Shown piece by piece: positions 18,509 through 29,875 of a stretch of 64,000 nucleotides of DNA. Positions within the stretch are counted from its first letter, which is position 1. The number at the start of each line of letters is the position of its first letter. The DNA lies in contig NZ_JACHEP010000009.1 of assembly GCF_014201465.1 (NCBI RefSeq), positions 1-64,000 of the forward strand. Reading direction: 5' to 3'. The translations under genes were made by a program, and so were the position numbers. This DNA comes from Anoxybacteroides tepidamans (GTDB taxonomy: Bacteria; Bacillota; Bacilli; Bacillales; Anoxybacillaceae). The notes under the pieces were generated by a model. The model ran no database searches, had not been told where the DNA came from, and worked only from the letters and a program-made list of their open reading frames with translations.

Positions 18509-20863
18509 ATGTTAACAGCGAAAACACGATGGGACGTTAAACGTCCTAATATCGATAAAATCAATGAGTTAGCCCAACAGTTGAACATTGCTCCGCTCGT
18601 TGCTTCGTTGCTCATTAATCGCGGAATCGATACGGCTGAAGCTGCAAAGGCATTTTTATACCCAGCGAAGCAGCCGTTTCATGATCCGTTTTTGTTGGAT
18701 GGAATGGATCGGGCGGTTATGCGAATTCAACAGGCGATACAGACTGGCGAACGCATTCTTGTATTTGGCGACTATGATGCGGATGGAGTCAGCAGCACAA
18801 CGGTGATGGTCAGTGCATTGGCAGAAATGGGCGCAAATGTCGATTTTTATATTCCAAATCGCTTCACTGAAGGATACGGCCCGAACGAGCGAGCGTTTCG
18901 TTTGGCAAAAGAGAACGGCGTTTCACTCATTATTACGGTCGATACAGGAATTGCGGCCGTAAAGGAAGTGGCATTGGCGAATGAACTCGGAATGGATGTG
19001 ATTATAACGGACCATCACGAACCTGGGCCGGTGCTGCCAGAGGCGCTGGCCATTATTCATCCGAAAAAACCGGGAAGTACGTATCCGTTCCGCGAGTTGG
19101 CGGGAGTAGGCGTGGCGTTTAAAGTGGCGCACGCATTGCTTGGAGAGGTGCCGAGCCATTTGCTTGATGTGGTCGCGATTGGCACGATTGCCGATCTTGT
19201 GTCACTTACAGGTGAAAACCGTTTGCTCGTTGTAAAAGGACTCGAACAATTGCGAACAACGAGGCGCGTCGGGCTACGCACGTTGTTGAAACAGTGTGGA
19301 GTGAACATGCAGCAAATTAATGAAGAAACGGTCGGGTTTGTCATCGCTCCGCGCATTAATGCGGTAGGTCGGTTAAGCGATGCTGATCCAGCCGTGCGGC
19401 TACTGATGACAAATGACGAAACAGAAGCGCAAATGTTGACGGCGGAAATGGAAGCGCTCAACCAGGAACGGCAGCAACTTGTTAACGACATAACTGAAGA
19501 AGCAATCGCGATGATTCAAGACCGGTTTCCGCCGGATGCGTACCGCGTCCTTGTCGTAGCGAACGAAGGCTGGAACGCTGGCGTTGTGGGCATCGTTGCT
19601 TCTAGGCTAGTGGAACAATTTTATCGGCCGACCATCGTATTAAGCATTGACCGGGACAAAGGGATAGCGAAAGGATCGGGTCGAAGCATTCACGGGTTTG
19701 ATCTATTTTTGCATTTATCGGCGTGTCGCGATATTTTGCCGCATTTCGGCGGCCATCCGATGGCGGCAGGGATGACGCTAGCAATCGAGCATGTTGATGA
19801 ATTGCGGGAGCGTCTCAATGCGCAGGCTTCCGAAATATTGGCGGAAGAAGATTTCATCCCGATCACATCGATTGATGCAACGTGTTCGGTTCGCGATATT
19901 ACGATCGAGGCGGTTGAACAAATGGAGCAATTAGCCCCGTTCGGAGTGGATAATCCGAAGCCGCTCATTTTGATTGAGGATGCATCGGTGCAAACGATTC
20001 GCCGTATTGGGGCTGATCAGTCACATGTAAAAATGGTGTTTGAACAAGATGGCGCAACGCTTGACAGCGTCGGCTTTGGGTACGGATATTTGCACGACGA
20101 AATCGCCCGCGATGCGAAAGTATCCGTTGTCGGATCGTTGTCGATGAACGAATGGAACCATCTTCGGAAACCGCAGCTCATGATTTGCGATGTATTGGTA
20201 CGAGAATGGCAACTGTTTGATATGCGCGGCATGAAGCATGTGCATTCTATTTTTTCGTCTCTCCCTGCTGAAAAACGGTTATTGATTGCTTTTCGGCAAG
20301 ATACGGTAGAAGCGTTACGATTGCATGCATATCGCGAAGAAATCTATGTGATCACATCAACGGAAGAAGCGAAACGGCTTTCAGTCGACGGACGTTTCAT
20401 CGTATTTCTCGATATGCCACCATCGCTTGAAGTCATAAAAGTTTTATTAAGTTATAGTTTACCTGCACGCATTTATGCGTTATTCTATCAAAGGGAGACT
20501 CATTTTTTCAGCACGATGCCGACGCGCGATCATTTTAAATGGTTTTACGCGTTTTTGTTGCAGCGCGGTTCGTTTCATTTAGAAAAGTATGGTGATGAGT
20601 TAGCACGTTCGCGCGGCTGGACGAAAGAGACGATCCATTTTATGGTACAAGTGTTTTTAGAATTGCAGTTTGTTACGCTGCATAACGGGGTTGTTTCACT
20701 TGTCCATCAGCCGGAGAAGCGGGATTTAATGGATTCGCCGACGTATCGGTTGAAACATGCTCAATTTGAGCTAGAAAATATTCTTTTGTATTCATCATAT
20801 GAACAATTAAAGCGCACCTTTTTTGAAATAACAGGTTCGCAAGTGTATGAGGAGGCAAAGTAA
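18509..20863 (+). CDS. recJ: Single-stranded-DNA-specific 5'-3' exonuclease RecJ
   Basis: A 784-residue DHH-family exonuclease acting in recombination and mismatch or base-excision repair. DHH motifs are [10 protein letters not shown] (residues 87-96) and ITDHHEPG (DHH at 168-170), followed by the DHHA1 domain with [13 protein letters not shown] and [13 protein letters not shown]. The long C-terminal region is typical of the Bacillus protein. ATG 18509 is preceded by GGAGTTGAGGTGGGGGAC and matches the expected N-terminus LTAKTRWDV. The last base of its TAA is the first base of the apt ATG. Confidence 0.95.
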   Translation: MLTAKTRWDVKRPNIDKINELAQQLNIAPLVASLLINRGIDTAEAAKAFLYPAKQPFHDPFLLDGMDRAVMRIQQAIQTGERILVFGDYDADGVSSTTVMVSALAEMGANVDFYIPNRFTEGYGPNERAFRLAKENGVSLIITVDTGIAAVKEVALANELGMDVIITDHHEPGPVLPEALAIIHPKKPGSTYPFRELAGVGVAFKVAHALLGEVPSHLLDVVAIGTIADLVSLTGENRLLVVKGLEQLRTTRRVGLRTLLKQCGVNMQQINEETVGFVIAPRINAVGRLSDADPAVRLLMTNDETEAQMLTAEMEALNQERQQLVNDITEEAIAMIQDRFPPDAYRVLVVANEGWNAGVVGIVASRLVEQFYRPTIVLSIDRDKGIAKGSGRSIHGFDLFLHLSACRDILPHFGGHPMAAGMTLAIEHVDELRERLNAQASEILAEEDFIPITSIDATCSVRDITIEAVEQMEQLAPFGVDNPKPLILIEDASVQTIRRIGADQSHVKMVFEQDGATLDSVGFGYGYLHDEIARDAKVSVVGSLSMNEWNHLRKPQLMICDVLVREWQLFDMRGMKHVHSIFSSLPAEKRLLIAFRQDTVEALRLHAYREEIYVITSTEEAKRLSVDGRFIVFLDMPPSLEVIKVLLSYSLPARIYALFYQRETHFFSTMPTRDHFKWFYAFLLQRGSFHLEKYGDELARSRGWTKETIHFMVQVFLELQFVTLHNGVVSLVHQPEKRDLMDSPTYRLKHAQFELENILLYSSYEQLKRTFFEITGSQVYEEAK

Positions 20864-21375
20864 TGGATTTAAAACAATATGTAACCATTGTTCCTGATTT
20901 CCCTAAACCTGGGATTATGTTTAAAGATATTACGACGATTATGGATAAAGGGGAAGTATATAAGTACGCGACGGATCAAATCGTGCAATATGCGCGCGAA
21001 AAGAAAATCGATCTTGTCGTTGGACCAGAAGCGCGCGGATTTATTATCGGCTGCCCGGTTGCGTATGCGCTTGGTGTAGGATTTGCACCGGTGCGCAAAG
21101 AAGGAAAACTGCCGCGCGAAGTCGTTCGTGTCGAATACGGCTTAGAATACGGGAAAGACGTCTTGACGATGCATAAAGATGCAATTAAACCAGGACAGCG
21201 CGTATTAATTACAGATGATTTGTTAGCGACGGGAGGAACGATTGAAGCGACGATCAAGCTTGTCGAGCAGCTTGGCGGCGTTGTAGCGGGCATTGCGTTT
21301 TTAATTGAATTGACATATTTGGAAGGTCGCAAAAAATTAGAAGGGTATGACATTTTAACGTTGATGCAATTTTAA
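20863..21375 (+). CDS. apt: Adenine phosphoribosyltransferase
   Basis: A 170-residue purine-salvage enzyme converting adenine and PRPP to AMP. The PRPP-binding motif is [13 protein letters not shown] (about residues 116-128), and the N-terminal flexible loop and substrate region includes [11 protein letters not shown]. It overlaps recJ by one base, with GAGGAGGCAAAGTA... supplying the ribosome-binding site inside recJ. The recJ-apt-relA order is conserved in Bacillus. Confidence 0.96.
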   Translation: MDLKQYVTIVPDFPKPGIMFKDITTIMDKGEVYKYATDQIVQYAREKKIDLVVGPEARGFIIGCPVAYALGVGFAPVRKEGKLPREVVRVEYGLEYGKDVLTMHKDAIKPGQRVLITDDLLATGGTIEATIKLVEQLGGVVAGIAFLIELTYLEGRKKLEGYDILTLMQF

Positions 21376-21429
21376 ACATCGACATATGTGTGTCATTTCG
21401 TTAAAATAGAAAGAAGAGATGTTTTCGCA

Positions 21430-21458
21430 GAGGGCACTCCGTTGGGTGCTCTTTCTTA
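21430..21458 (+). terminator. Weak terminator after apt
   Basis: GAGGGCACTC and GGGTGCTCTTTC form an imperfect stem followed by TTTCTTATT, upstream of the relA promoter. Confidence 0.45.
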
Positions 21459-21471
21459 TTAGTTTCAACAC

Positions 21472-21500
21472 TTTACATGTCGAAAATTTTTCACGATAAT
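21472..21500 (+). promoter_or_regulatory. relA promoter
   Basis: TTTACA at 21472-21477 and GATAAT at 21495-21500 with a 17-base spacer, 30 bases before the relA ATG. Confidence 0.7.
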
Positions 21501-21529
21501 AGTATCAAATTCTATCCAAAGGTGATCTC

Positions 21530-23728
21530 ATGGCCAACGAACAGGTGTTAACGGCGGAACAAGTCATCGAATATGCAAGTCGATATTTGCCGGAAAAGGA
21601 TGTCGAATTCATAAAAAAAGCGTACGAATTTGCAAAAGAAGCTCACCACGAGCAATACCGGAAATCGGGGGAACCGTACATTATTCATCCGATTCAAGTG
21701 GCGGGCATTTTAGTCGATTTAAAAATGGATGCGACGACAATTGCTGCAGGATTTTTGCATGATGTCGTCGAAGACACAGCTGCCACGAAAGAAGATTTAG
21801 AAAAAGAGTTTGGCGATGAAGTAGCGATGCTTGTTGACGGTGTAACGAAGCTTGGCAAAATTAAATATAAATCGCATGAAGAACAGCAGGCGGAAAATCA
21901 CCGAAAAATGTTTTTGGCGATGGCTCAAGACATCCGCGTTATTTTAATTAAATTGGCGGACCGCCTTCACAACATGCGGACGCTGAAGCATTTGCCGCTT
22001 GAAAAGCAGAGAAGAATCGCGAATGAAACGCTCGAAATTTTTGCGCCGCTGGCACATCGGCTTGGGATTTCGAAAATTAAATGGGAGCTTGAGGATACGG
22101 CGCTCCGCTATTTAAATCCACAACAATATTACCGAATTGTCAATTTGATGAAAAAGAAACGTGCTGAGCGTGAGCAATATTTAGAGGAAGTCATTCAAGA
22201 AGTGCGTGAACGGTTAAACGAAGTGTCGATTAAAGGCGAAATTTCTGGGAGACCGAAACATATTTACAGCATTTATCGGAAAATGGTGTTGCAAAATAAA
22301 CAATTTAACGAAATTTATGATTTGTTAGCTGTTCGCATTATCGTCAACAGCATTAAAGACTGCTATGCTGTATTGGGCATCATTCATACATGTTGGAAGC
22401 CGATGCCTGGCCGCTTTAAAGATTATATCGCCATGCCGAAGCCGAACATGTACCAATCACTGCATACGACGGTAATCGGTCCGAAAGGTGAGCCGCTCGA
22501 AGTGCAAATTCGCACGTTTGAAATGCATCAAATTGCTGAGTTTGGGATTGCGGCCCACTGGGCGTATAAAGAAGGAAAAACGGTCAAGCCGAATTCATTT
22601 GAAGAAAAGCTTTCATGGTTCCGCGAAATTTTGGAATGGCAAAACGACGCGAGCAACGCGGAAGAATTTATGGAAACGTTAAAAATGGACTTGTTCTCCG
22701 ATATGGTGTTCGTGTTTACGCCAAAAGGAGACGTCATCGAACTGCCAGCCGGCTCGGTGCCGATCGATTTTGCTTACCGTATCCATTCGGAAATTGGAAA
22801 CAAAACGATCGGTGCGAAAGTGAACGGAAAAATGGTGCCGCTTGATTATAAACTAAAAACAGGTGACATTGTCGAAATTTTAACGTCGAAACATTCGTAC
22901 GGACCGAGCCAAGATTGGTTGAAACTGGCGCAAACATCCCATGCGAAAAATAAAATTCGGCAATTTTTCAAAAAGCAGCGGCGCGAAGAAAATATTGAAA
23001 AAGGAAAAGAACTCGTTGAAAAAGAAATTCGCAATCTCGGCTTTGATGTAAAGGATATATTAACAGCGGAGAACGTCAAGCGAGTTGCAGAAAAATTTAA
23101 CTTTTCCAACGAAGAAGATATGTATGCGGCCGTCGGCTATCACGGTATTACTGCGGCGCAAATCGCTCATCGGTTAACCGATAAATGGCGGAAGCAGAGA
23201 GATTTGGAAGAACAACAAAGAAAGTTGGCGGAAGCGGCCCAAGAAATGAAAACGCCGATCGGGAAAAAACGCGATTGCGGCATTCGCGTGCAAGGAATCG
23301 ATAATTTATTAATCCGGCTGTCGCGCTGCTGCAATCCGGTTCCGGGCGACGAAATTATCGGCTTTATTACAAGAGGGCGCGGAGTCTCCGTTCATCGTGC
23401 CGATTGTCCGAACGTTCAGACGGAAGAAGCAGAAGACAGGCTCATTTCGGTGGAATGGGAAAGCGATGCGAAAACAAATCGGGAATATAATGTGGAAATC
23501 GAGATTTCCGGCTTTGACCGGCGCGGTTTGCTCAATGAAGTGCTGCAAGCTGTGAACGAAACGAAAACCGATATTTCCGCCGTTTCCGGAAGATCGGATC
23601 ATCGCAATAAAATTGCAACGATTCATATGACGATTGCGATTCACAATGTGAGCCATTTACAAAAAGTTGTCGAACGAATTAAACAGATTCCCGATATTTA
23701 TTCTGTGCAGCGAATCATGAATAATTAG
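21530..23728 (+). CDS. relA: Bifunctional (p)ppGpp synthetase/hydrolase Rel
   Basis: A 732-residue long RSH protein that makes and degrades (p)ppGpp in the stringent response. The HD hydrolase domain shows [12 protein letters not shown] and [13 protein letters not shown]. The synthetase domain includes [13 protein letters not shown] and [13 protein letters not shown]. The TGS domain starts [17 protein letters not shown], and the C-terminal ACT domain ends [12 protein letters not shown]. Hydrolase residues (HD and the downstream ED) are intact, so it is bifunctional. AAGGTGATCTC precedes the ATG. dtd follows 14 bases later. Confidence 0.96.
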   Translation: MANEQVLTAEQVIEYASRYLPEKDVEFIKKAYEFAKEAHHEQYRKSGEPYIIHPIQVAGILVDLKMDATTIAAGFLHDVVEDTAATKEDLEKEFGDEVAMLVDGVTKLGKIKYKSHEEQQAENHRKMFLAMAQDIRVILIKLADRLHNMRTLKHLPLEKQRRIANETLEIFAPLAHRLGISKIKWELEDTALRYLNPQQYYRIVNLMKKKRAEREQYLEEVIQEVRERLNEVSIKGEISGRPKHIYSIYRKMVLQNKQFNEIYDLLAVRIIVNSIKDCYAVLGIIHTCWKPMPGRFKDYIAMPKPNMYQSLHTTVIGPKGEPLEVQIRTFEMHQIAEFGIAAHWAYKEGKTVKPNSFEEKLSWFREILEWQNDASNAEEFMETLKMDLFSDMVFVFTPKGDVIELPAGSVPIDFAYRIHSEIGNKTIGAKVNGKMVPLDYKLKTGDIVEILTSKHSYGPSQDWLKLAQTSHAKNKIRQFFKKQRREENIEKGKELVEKEIRNLGFDVKDILTAENVKRVAEKFNFSNEEDMYAAVGYHGITAAQIAHRLTDKWRKQRDLEEQQRKLAEAAQEMKTPIGKKRDCGIRVQGIDNLLIRLSRCCNPVPGDEIIGFITRGRGVSVHRADCPNVQTEEAEDRLISVEWESDAKTNREYNVEIEISGFDRRGLLNEVLQAVNETKTDISAVSGRSDHRNKIATIHMTIAIHNVSHLQKVVERIKQIPDIYSVQRIMNN

Positions 23729-23742
23729 AAAGGAATACGATC

Positions 23743-24195
23743 ATGAAAGTAGTCGTTCAACGCGCCAAAAACGCTCAAGTATCAGTAAACGGAGAAGTAA
23801 TCGGCAGCATTGAATTTGGCCTCGTGCTTCTTGTAGGTGTGACCCATCATGATACGGAAGAAGATGCGGCCTTTGTTGCCGATAAAATTGCGAATTTACG
23901 CATTTTTGAGGACGAATCTGGCAAGATGAATGTATCATTGCTTGATGTCGGCGGTGCCGTTTTATCTGTTTCGCAGTTTACGTTGTATGGCGACTGCCGC
24001 AAAGGAAGACGCCCGAATTTTATGGAAGCGGCAAAACCTGAGCATGCGCTCAACATCTATGAAGCGTTCAATGACGAATTGAGGAAAAAAGGAATTACGG
24101 TCGAAACTGGCCGGTTTGGAGCGATGATGGAAGTGATGCTTACAAATGACGGGCCGGTTACGCTCATTGTCGAAAGCAAAGAAAAAAGCGAGTAA
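23743..24195 (+). CDS. dtd: D-aminoacyl-tRNA deacylase
   Basis: A 150-residue enzyme that hydrolyses D-amino acids (and mischarged Gly) from tRNA. The active-site Thr region [15 protein letters not shown] and the cross-subunit GPVTLIVES loop (Gly-cisPro motif) are both present. It lies directly after relA as in B. subtilis, with AGAAAGGAATACG before the ATG. Confidence 0.95.
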   Translation: MKVVVQRAKNAQVSVNGEVIGSIEFGLVLLVGVTHHDTEEDAAFVADKIANLRIFEDESGKMNVSLLDVGGAVLSVSQFTLYGDCRKGRRPNFMEAAKPEHALNIYEAFNDELRKKGITVETGRFGAMMEVMLTNDGPVTLIVESKEKSE

Positions 24196-24214
24196 CGATC
24201 GTTGCTCGCTTTTT
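24185..24214 (+). terminator. dtd terminator
   Basis: AAGCGAG-AACG pairs with CGTT-CTCGCTT, followed by TTTTTG; the stem overlaps the dtd stop codon. Confidence 0.85.
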
Positions 24215-24321
24215 GATTGGTTGTCTAACTGTCGGCGACATTGGTCCGAATTGCCTCTCCCCATCTATCGGCGGAGAGAGGCTGTGTCTGTTTGATGTTC
24301 GCCGGCTTTGTACTTTTATTG

Positions 24322-25737
24322 TTAATTGTTAAAATAGCGATTGAGCCCGTTCACAATCGCTGCTGCTGCTTGTTTTTGGTAGGCATCAGAAGCGATGGTG
24401 GTTAATTCAGTTGGATTGTTGACGTATCCAAGTTCAAGTAAAATAGACGGCACGTTCGTTTGGCGAATGACGTAAAAATCGCCAAACCGAATGCCGCGAT
24501 ATGGGATGGATAAGCCCTGAGAAAGGAATGGATCAAGCGATAACGCGAGCGGATAGTCGTTTGACTGATCGTAATAATATACCGTTATTCCGCTTGCTAA
24601 TCCGCTCGGAGAGCTGTCGTAATGGATGCTAATAAAGGCATCCGCTTGATATTGGTGGACGATTTTCACACGCTCGGACAAGGTGAGATACGTATCATCT
24701 GTCCGGGTGAGAACGACGTTCGCGCCAGCGGCTTGCAATTGATTTGTCAAGAGCTTTGCCGTTTGCAGCGTCAACGTTTTTTCCATGACGCCGCTTCCGA
24801 TGGTTCCGCTATCTTTGCCGCCATGACCAGGGTCAATGACAATCGTTTTGTTTTTCATCGTTCCGTTGTTTTCATTATTTCGAACAATGGAGACGACCCA
24901 ATCCGCGACATATCCGCTTCCTTGCCTTGGAAGTTCGATTTTGTACCAATTCCCTTCTTTGGCGATGACTCGGTATTGTTGCCCGCGTTTGGCTGTCGAC
25001 TGTACGCTCGATTTGAGTGATGGATTGGTTCGAATGTTCGTCCCGTCATATAACACTTTAATATAAAAAGATGCAGTCATTATGTATGTGCGATATACCC
25101 ACCCGGTGAGGTTTCCATCAACTGTTATTTGATACCAGTCAGCTGTTTCCCCGATAATCCGCACTTGTTGACCAAACGTCATTTTTTTGAGCACATTCGC
25201 TTGTTGGGAAGGTTCGACGCGCACATTGAGCACATCAACCGCGACTGTGCCAATCTGTGCATTTTGCGCTTTGTTTTGCCCATTGCTATTATTGGACGTG
25301 AGATAGTCAGCTGACACCCATCCTGTCAGTGCACTCGTTTTGACCTTGATCCATCGGTTATTTTTGTCGATAGCATGAACGGTTTGTCCGCGCTGCAAAT
25401 AGCCGATCACTTTCGCTTGCATACTTGGAGCGGAGCGAATGCGAAGTTGATTGACCGCTGCTTTCATTTGCATGTTGGCTTCAGCCACGTATTGCCGCGC
25501 TACCCATCCACTTTCTTTCCCATTGAGTCGCAGCTGCACCCAACCGTTCGTTTCTTGGACGACGGCATACGTTTCTCCATTGTTAAGCTTCTTTTTCACC
25601 TGATAAGCCGTACCTGGCCCTTCCCGCACGTTTAATCGGTCCGTTTTCGTTATTACCATTTTCGCTTCAGCCCAAGCGGAAACATGCAAGAAAAAAAGAA
25701 ACAGCGTGATTAGAAGCAAATAAGCCGCTTTTCTCAC
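24322..25737 (-). CDS. N-acetylmuramoyl-L-alanine amidase with four SH3b domains (YrvJ-like)
   Basis: A 471-residue exported cell-wall hydrolase. The signal peptide is RKAAYLLLITLFLFFLHVSAWA. Four bacterial SH3 repeats follow, recognisable by DRLNVREGPGTAYQV, QLRIRSAPSMQAKV, DVLNVRVEPSQQANV and TNIRTNPSLKSSV. The C-terminal Amidase_3 domain has the zinc and catalytic residues in VIDPGHGGKDSG, the following GVMEKTL, AFISIHYDSS and ILLELGYVNN. GTG at 25737 is chosen because AAGGAGG lies eight bases upstream. It is transcribed away from yrzK. It probably remodels the wall in growth or sporulation; the exact role is unproven. Confidence 0.88.
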   Translation of the reverse strand: MRKAAYLLLITLFLFFLHVSAWAEAKMVITKTDRLNVREGPGTAYQVKKKLNNGETYAVVQETNGWVQLRLNGKESGWVARQYVAEANMQMKAAVNQLRIRSAPSMQAKVIGYLQRGQTVHAIDKNNRWIKVKTSALTGWVSADYLTSNNSNGQNKAQNAQIGTVAVDVLNVRVEPSQQANVLKKMTFGQQVRIIGETADWYQITVDGNLTGWVYRTYIMTASFYIKVLYDGTNIRTNPSLKSSVQSTAKRGQQYRVIAKEGNWYKIELPRQGSGYVADWVVSIVRNNENNGTMKNKTIVIDPGHGGKDSGTIGSGVMEKTLTLQTAKLLTNQLQAAGANVVLTRTDDTYLTLSERVKIVHQYQADAFISIHYDSSPSGLASGITVYYYDQSNDYPLALSLDPFLSQGLSIPYRGIRFGDFYVIRQTNVPSILLELGYVNNPTELTTIASDAYQKQAAAAIVNGLNRYFNN

Positions 25738-25862
25738 ACTGCGGCCTCCTTTCTTATGAAGTGGTGAGATCATAACAATTCTACAAAAAATGAAAAAATC
25801 CTTTTATTTTTTTTCAAAACGGGAAAGATAGTAGTAAATGTGGCAAGGAAAGGATGAAAAAA

Positions 25863-26039
25863 GTGAGAAATAGCGCAAAAGGGGAGTTTGCTCATCGAAG
25901 GGGCAGTGAACTATTTCACATTGATTTCCACGAATTTATACGAAAAGAAGCAGATCATACCGCTTATGAACTTGCATCGGAATTTGGCTTAACGTTGCGC
26001 GACGTGCAAAAATTAAAAAAACAATTGTTTCGCTCATAA
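25863..26039 (+). CDS. yrzK: Small YrzK-like protein, possible sigma-like HTH
   Basis: A 58-residue protein. The C-terminal half (HTAYELASEFGLTLRDVQKL) resembles the helix-turn-helix of sigma region 4 or a transposon regulator, and similar proteins next to hisS are often labelled sigma-70-like. It is far too short to be a sigma factor. GTG 25863 has AGGAAAGG at good spacing; an ATG nine bases earlier is too close to that site. It sits between the amidase gene and hisS, as in B. subtilis. Function unknown. Confidence 0.6.
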   Translation: MRNSAKGEFAHRRGSELFHIDFHEFIRKEADHTAYELASEFGLTLRDVQKLKKQLFRS

Positions 26040-26054
26040 ATACTTGCTCTCTTC

Positions 26055-26083
26055 TTGACAAAACGAGCGTTCATTCGTAAGAT
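26055..26083 (+). promoter_or_regulatory. hisS-aspS promoter
   Basis: TTGACA at 26055-26060, a 17-base spacer and TAAGAT at 26078-26083, just upstream of the T-box leader. Confidence 0.8.
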
Positions 26084-26109
26084 AAAAAATAAAAATTGTT
26101 ACAAAAAAG

Positions 26110-26357
26110 CCGATGACGGAGAAGAGTAGTTAAGAATACACATGGCCAGAGAGGAAATGCCGCAGGCTGAAAGCATTTCTCCATGATGACTTAACGAACG
26201 AACACTCTGTAGGTTTCTCTTTGAACGCAAAAGCCAGTAGAGGAGAACGCATCCCGCGCGTTATCGGGACAAAAGTGGAAGCTTTTTAGCTTCAATTAGG
26301 GTGGCACCACGGGAACATCGCTCTCGTCCCTATGTTTCATAGGGAAGGGGGCTTTTT
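26110..26357 (+). promoter_or_regulatory. T-box riboswitch leader of hisS-aspS (His specifier)
   Basis: The leader has the standard T-box plan. Stem I carries an AGAGAGGAAATG/CATTTCTC-type helix and a candidate specifier CAC (His) at 26203-26205 in GAACACTCTG. The conserved T-box sequence AGGGTGGCACCACGGG begins at 26298, and the leader ends in a terminator with CCCTATG/CATAGGG and GCTTTTTATTTT near 26317-26357. Uncharged tRNA-His is expected to stabilise the antiterminator and allow hisS and aspS expression. Confidence 0.9.
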
Positions 26358-26385
26358 ATTTTGGAGAAAAATAGGAGGATGAGGC

Positions 26386-27657
26386 ATGTCGTTTCAAATT
26401 CCGAGAGGAACGCAAGATATTTTGCCAAGTGAAGTGGAAAAATGGCAATATATCGAACAAGTGGCACGGGACATCTGTCGCCGTTACAACTATCAAGAAA
26501 TTCGCACGCCGATTTTTGAACATACCGAATTATTTTTGCGAAGTGTAGGGGATACGACTGACATCGTGCAAAAAGAAATGTATACGTTTGAAGACCGCGG
26601 TGGCCGAAGCATCACCCTTCGTCCAGAAGGAACGGCAGCGGTTGTTCGTTCTTTTGTCGAAAACAAAATGTACGGCAGTCCGAACCAGCCAGTCAAATTG
26701 TATTATATGGGACCGATGTTTCGCTATGAGCGGCCGCAGTCAGGGAGATTCCGCCAGTTTGTGCAATTTGGCGTCGAAGCGCTCGGAAGCAATGATCCGG
26801 CGATTGATGCAGAAGTTATTGCACTCGCGATGGAAGTGTATCAATCACTAGGTTTAAAGAAATTAAAACTAGTCATTAATAGTCTTGGAGATGCAGAGAG
26901 CCGAAAAGCGCACCGCCAAGCTCTTATCGATCATTTTAAAGGGCGGATTGATGAGCTTTGTGAAGACTGTCAGTCGCGCCTTGAAAAAAATCCGATGCGT
27001 ATTTTAGATTGTAAAAAAGACCGCGATCACGAATTGATGGCGACCGCTCCGTCGATTCTTGATTATTTAAACGAGGAATCGCGCGCATATTTTGAGAAAG
27101 TGCAAATATATTTATCGAAGCTAGGTGTCGACTTTGAAGTCGATTCCCGCCTTGTCCGCGGCCTTGATTATTACAACCATACCGCTTTTGAAATTATGAG
27201 TAATGCGGAAGGATTTGGCGCGATTACGACGCTGTGCGGCGGAGGGCGTTACAACGGGCTTGTACAGGAAATCGGCGGGCCGGAAACGCCGGGAGTCGGC
27301 TTTGCGCTAAGCATTGAACGGTTGCTTGCCGCGCTTGAAGCTGAAGGAATTTCGCTGCCTCTAATAGGAGGAATCGATTGCTACGTTGTGGCGCTAGGAG
27401 AAAAAGCAAAAGATGAATCGGTTGTCCTTGTGAATGCGCTGCGCAAAGCGGGCATTGTGGCAGAAAAAGATTATCAAGACCGAAAAGTAAAAGCACAATT
27501 GAAAGCAGCGGATCGCCTGCAAGCCAAATACGTGGCGATCCTCGGTGACGATGAACTGGAGAAACAAGTCATCAACATTAAAAATATGACAACGGGCGAA
27601 CAAACGGAAGTGCCGCTCGATTCATTCGTATCATACGTAAAAGAAGCATTGCAATAG
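26386..27657 (+). CDS. hisS: Histidyl-tRNA synthetase
   Basis: A 423-residue class II synthetase that charges tRNA-His. Motif 1 lies in [19 protein letters not shown], motif 2 is [19 protein letters not shown], the His-specific loops are [15 protein letters not shown] and [15 protein letters not shown], and motif 3 is [15 protein letters not shown]. The C-terminal anticodon domain follows. It sits under a T-box leader with a His specifier, and aspS follows 13 bases later in the same transcript. Confidence 0.96.
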   Translation: MSFQIPRGTQDILPSEVEKWQYIEQVARDICRRYNYQEIRTPIFEHTELFLRSVGDTTDIVQKEMYTFEDRGGRSITLRPEGTAAVVRSFVENKMYGSPNQPVKLYYMGPMFRYERPQSGRFRQFVQFGVEALGSNDPAIDAEVIALAMEVYQSLGLKKLKLVINSLGDAESRKAHRQALIDHFKGRIDELCEDCQSRLEKNPMRILDCKKDRDHELMATAPSILDYLNEESRAYFEKVQIYLSKLGVDFEVDSRLVRGLDYYNHTAFEIMSNAEGFGAITTLCGGGRYNGLVQEIGGPETPGVGFALSIERLLAALEAEGISLPLIGGIDCYVVALGEKAKDESVVLVNALRKAGIVAEKDYQDRKVKAQLKAADRLQAKYVAILGDDELEKQVINIKNMTTGEQTEVPLDSFVSYVKEALQ

Positions 27658-27670
27658 GAGGGGCTGACGA

Positions 27671-29452
27671 ATGTTTGGAAGGACGTATTATTGTGGTGAA
27701 ATCAACGAACAAGCGGTCGGGGAAAAGGTAACGTTAAAAGGATGGGTACAGAAACGACGCGATCTTGGTGGTATCATTTTTATTGAATTGCGAGATCGGA
27801 CAGGAATCGTACAAATTGTGTTTAGTCCGGATGTATCGGAAGAAGCACTGCGTGTAGCGGAGACGATTCGCAACGAATACGTATTGGACGTGGAAGGAAC
27901 AGTCATTCGCCGCGAAGAAGGGCAAGTAAATCCAAATTTGGCAACAGGAAAAATTGAAGTACATGTAGAGCGTGTCACCATTTTAAACGAAGCGAAAACA
28001 CCGCCATTTATCATTGCGGATGAAACAGAAGTGGCCGAAGATATTCGTCTTAAGTACCGCTATTTAGATTTGCGCCGACCGGTCATGTTTCAGACGCTGA
28101 AAATGAGACATCAAGTAGCGAAAGCGATTCGCGATTTTTTAGATGAAGAAGGATTTTTAGAAGTCGAAACGCCGATTTTAACAAAGAGCACGCCGGAAGG
28201 AGCGCGCGACTATCTAGTACCAAGCCGCGTTCATCCGGGCGAATTTTATGCCTTGCCGCAATCGCCGCAAATTTTTAAACAGTTGTTAATGGTGGGCGGA
28301 GTTGAGCGGTATTACCAAATTGCCCGTTGCTTCCGTGATGAGGACTTGCGGGCTGATCGGCAGCCAGAGTTTACGCAAGTCGATATTGAAACATCGTTTA
28401 TGAGCCAAGAAGACATTATGGCGATGGTCGAGCAAATGATGGCGCGTGTGCTGAAAGTCGCCAAAGGCATTGAGGTCGCTCTTCCGTTTCCGCGCATCTC
28501 GTATAATGATGCGATCGCTCGTTACGGTTCGGACAAGCCAGATACTCGTTTTGGCATGGAGCTTGTCGACTTATCCGAGCAAGTGAAAGCATGTAGTTTC
28601 AAAGTATTTGCTAGCGCTGTCGAAAATGGTGGCCAAGTGAAAGCGATCAACGTTAAAGGAGCGGCAGACAAATATTCGCGCAAAGACATTGATGGATTGA
28701 CGGAATTTGTTTCCCGTTATGGTGCGAAAGGGCTGGCATGGCTTAAAGCCGAAGAGGACGGATTAAAAGGACCGATCGCGAAATTCTTCACAGAAGCAGA
28801 ACAAAAAGGTTTGATGCAAGCGTTAGAGGTAGAAACGGGCGATTTATTGCTATTTGTGGCCGATACAAAAACGGTCGTCGCCGATGCGCTCGGTGCGTTG
28901 CGGCTGAAGCTTGGCAAAGAGTTGCAGCTTATCGATGAAACGAAGTTTAACTTTTTATGGGTAACAGACTGGCCGCTGCTTGAGTACGATGAAGAAGAAG
29001 GGCGCTATTATGCAGCGCATCATCCATTTACGATGCCGGTGCGCGACGATTTGTCGCGCTTGGAAACAGATCCGGCGAGCGTGCGCGCCCAAGCGTATGA
29101 CCTTGTATTAAACGGCTATGAGTTAGGGGGCGGGTCGCTGCGCATTTTTGAACGCGATGTGCAAGAAAAAATGTTTAAAGTGCTTGGGTTTACGGAAGAA
29201 GAAGCGCGCGAGCAGTTCGGCTTCTTATTAGAAGCATTTGAATACGGAACGCCGCCGCATGGAGGTATTGCCTTAGGGCTTGACCGGCTTGTCATGCTGC
29301 TTGCGGGACGCACGAACCTTCGCGATACGATTGCGTTTCCAAAAACGGCAAGCGCAAGCTGCTTGTTAACAGAAGCGCCAAGCGCGGTCAGCGACAAACA
29401 GCTAGAAGAACTGCACTTAGCTGTGAAGGTGGAAAACGTAAGTCATTCGTGA
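27671..29452 (+). CDS. aspS: Aspartyl-tRNA synthetase
   Basis: A 593-residue bacterial-type class II enzyme. The N-terminal OB-fold anticodon domain starts [18 protein letters not shown], motif 2 is [20 protein letters not shown], the bacterial insertion (GAD) domain follows, and motif 3 is [20 protein letters not shown]. It is co-transcribed with hisS, so its expression appears tied to His rather than Asp tRNA charging. GGAGGGGCTGACGA precedes the ATG. Confidence 0.96.
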   Translation: MFGRTYYCGEINEQAVGEKVTLKGWVQKRRDLGGIIFIELRDRTGIVQIVFSPDVSEEALRVAETIRNEYVLDVEGTVIRREEGQVNPNLATGKIEVHVERVTILNEAKTPPFIIADETEVAEDIRLKYRYLDLRRPVMFQTLKMRHQVAKAIRDFLDEEGFLEVETPILTKSTPEGARDYLVPSRVHPGEFYALPQSPQIFKQLLMVGGVERYYQIARCFRDEDLRADRQPEFTQVDIETSFMSQEDIMAMVEQMMARVLKVAKGIEVALPFPRISYNDAIARYGSDKPDTRFGMELVDLSEQVKACSFKVFASAVENGGQVKAINVKGAADKYSRKDIDGLTEFVSRYGAKGLAWLKAEEDGLKGPIAKFFTEAEQKGLMQALEVETGDLLLFVADTKTVVADALGALRLKLGKELQLIDETKFNFLWVTDWPLLEYDEEEGRYYAAHHPFTMPVRDDLSRLETDPASVRAQAYDLVLNGYELGGGSLRIFERDVQEKMFKVLGFTEEEAREQFGFLLEAFEYGTPPHGGIALGLDRLVMLLAGRTNLRDTIAFPKTASASCLLTEAPSAVSDKQLEELHLAVKVENVSHS

Positions 29453-29540
29453 ACATTTGCAACCGAAATGACATTAAAAAGTACAACTGTCTGTTTGGAA
29501 GATGATTGAAAAGGGTTTAGAAATGTGTTATCATACATTC

Positions 29541-29740
29541 AAAACCGCCAGTCCTGATGTGTTCGTCGTATAACCTTATTGTTTTGACCGAACAATAAGT
29601 TATACGGGAGCTCGGAGTTTTCAAGCGGCGTACATGCCTCGAGGAGTTCGAGGACGTGCAAACCTTGAAACAGGGCACCCACCTGCTCGGAGCGGGTTCA
29701 AAACGAAGGCATCGACGGCACGATTGGGACTTGAGAAACC
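29541..29740 (+). ncRNA. bsrA: 6S RNA (6S-1 type, bsrA)
   Basis: The gene lies between aspS and tcdA, exactly where B. subtilis 6S-1 RNA lies. The promoter is TTGAAA at 29506-29511, a 17-base spacer and TATCAT at 29529-29534. The RNA can form the long 6S rod: the 5' AGTCCTGA segment pairs with the 3' TTGGGACTT segment, and inner arms include GTATAACCTTATTG with CAATAAGTTATAC and CCTCGAGGAGTTCGAGG. 6S RNA mimics an open promoter and sequesters sigma-A RNA polymerase. Exact ends are estimates. Confidence 0.88.
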
Positions 29741-29750
29741 GGAATGAATC

Positions 29751-29791
29751 CCCTTATGTGAAGCACATGCTTTACATAAGGGTTTTTCTTT
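29751..29791 (+). terminator. Terminator after 6S RNA
   Basis: CCCCTTATGT and ACATAAGGG form the stem of a hairpin around GAAGCACATGCTTT, followed by TTTTTC. Confidence 0.85.
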
Positions 29792-29875
29792 CTCAAAAAA
29801 TCCGATTGAAATACTCGTTTTTATTGTGTAGGATAATAGCGGTACAAAAATGATGAAAGGTTATGGAGGGTATAC

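Noticed and set aside
23309-23656. Minus-strand open frame within relA
   Set aside because: Antisense to the conserved C-terminal part of relA; no coding signature.
25863-26039. Sigma factor gene next to hisS
   Set aside because: The product is 58 residues and has only one HTH-like segment; it cannot be a complete sigma factor.
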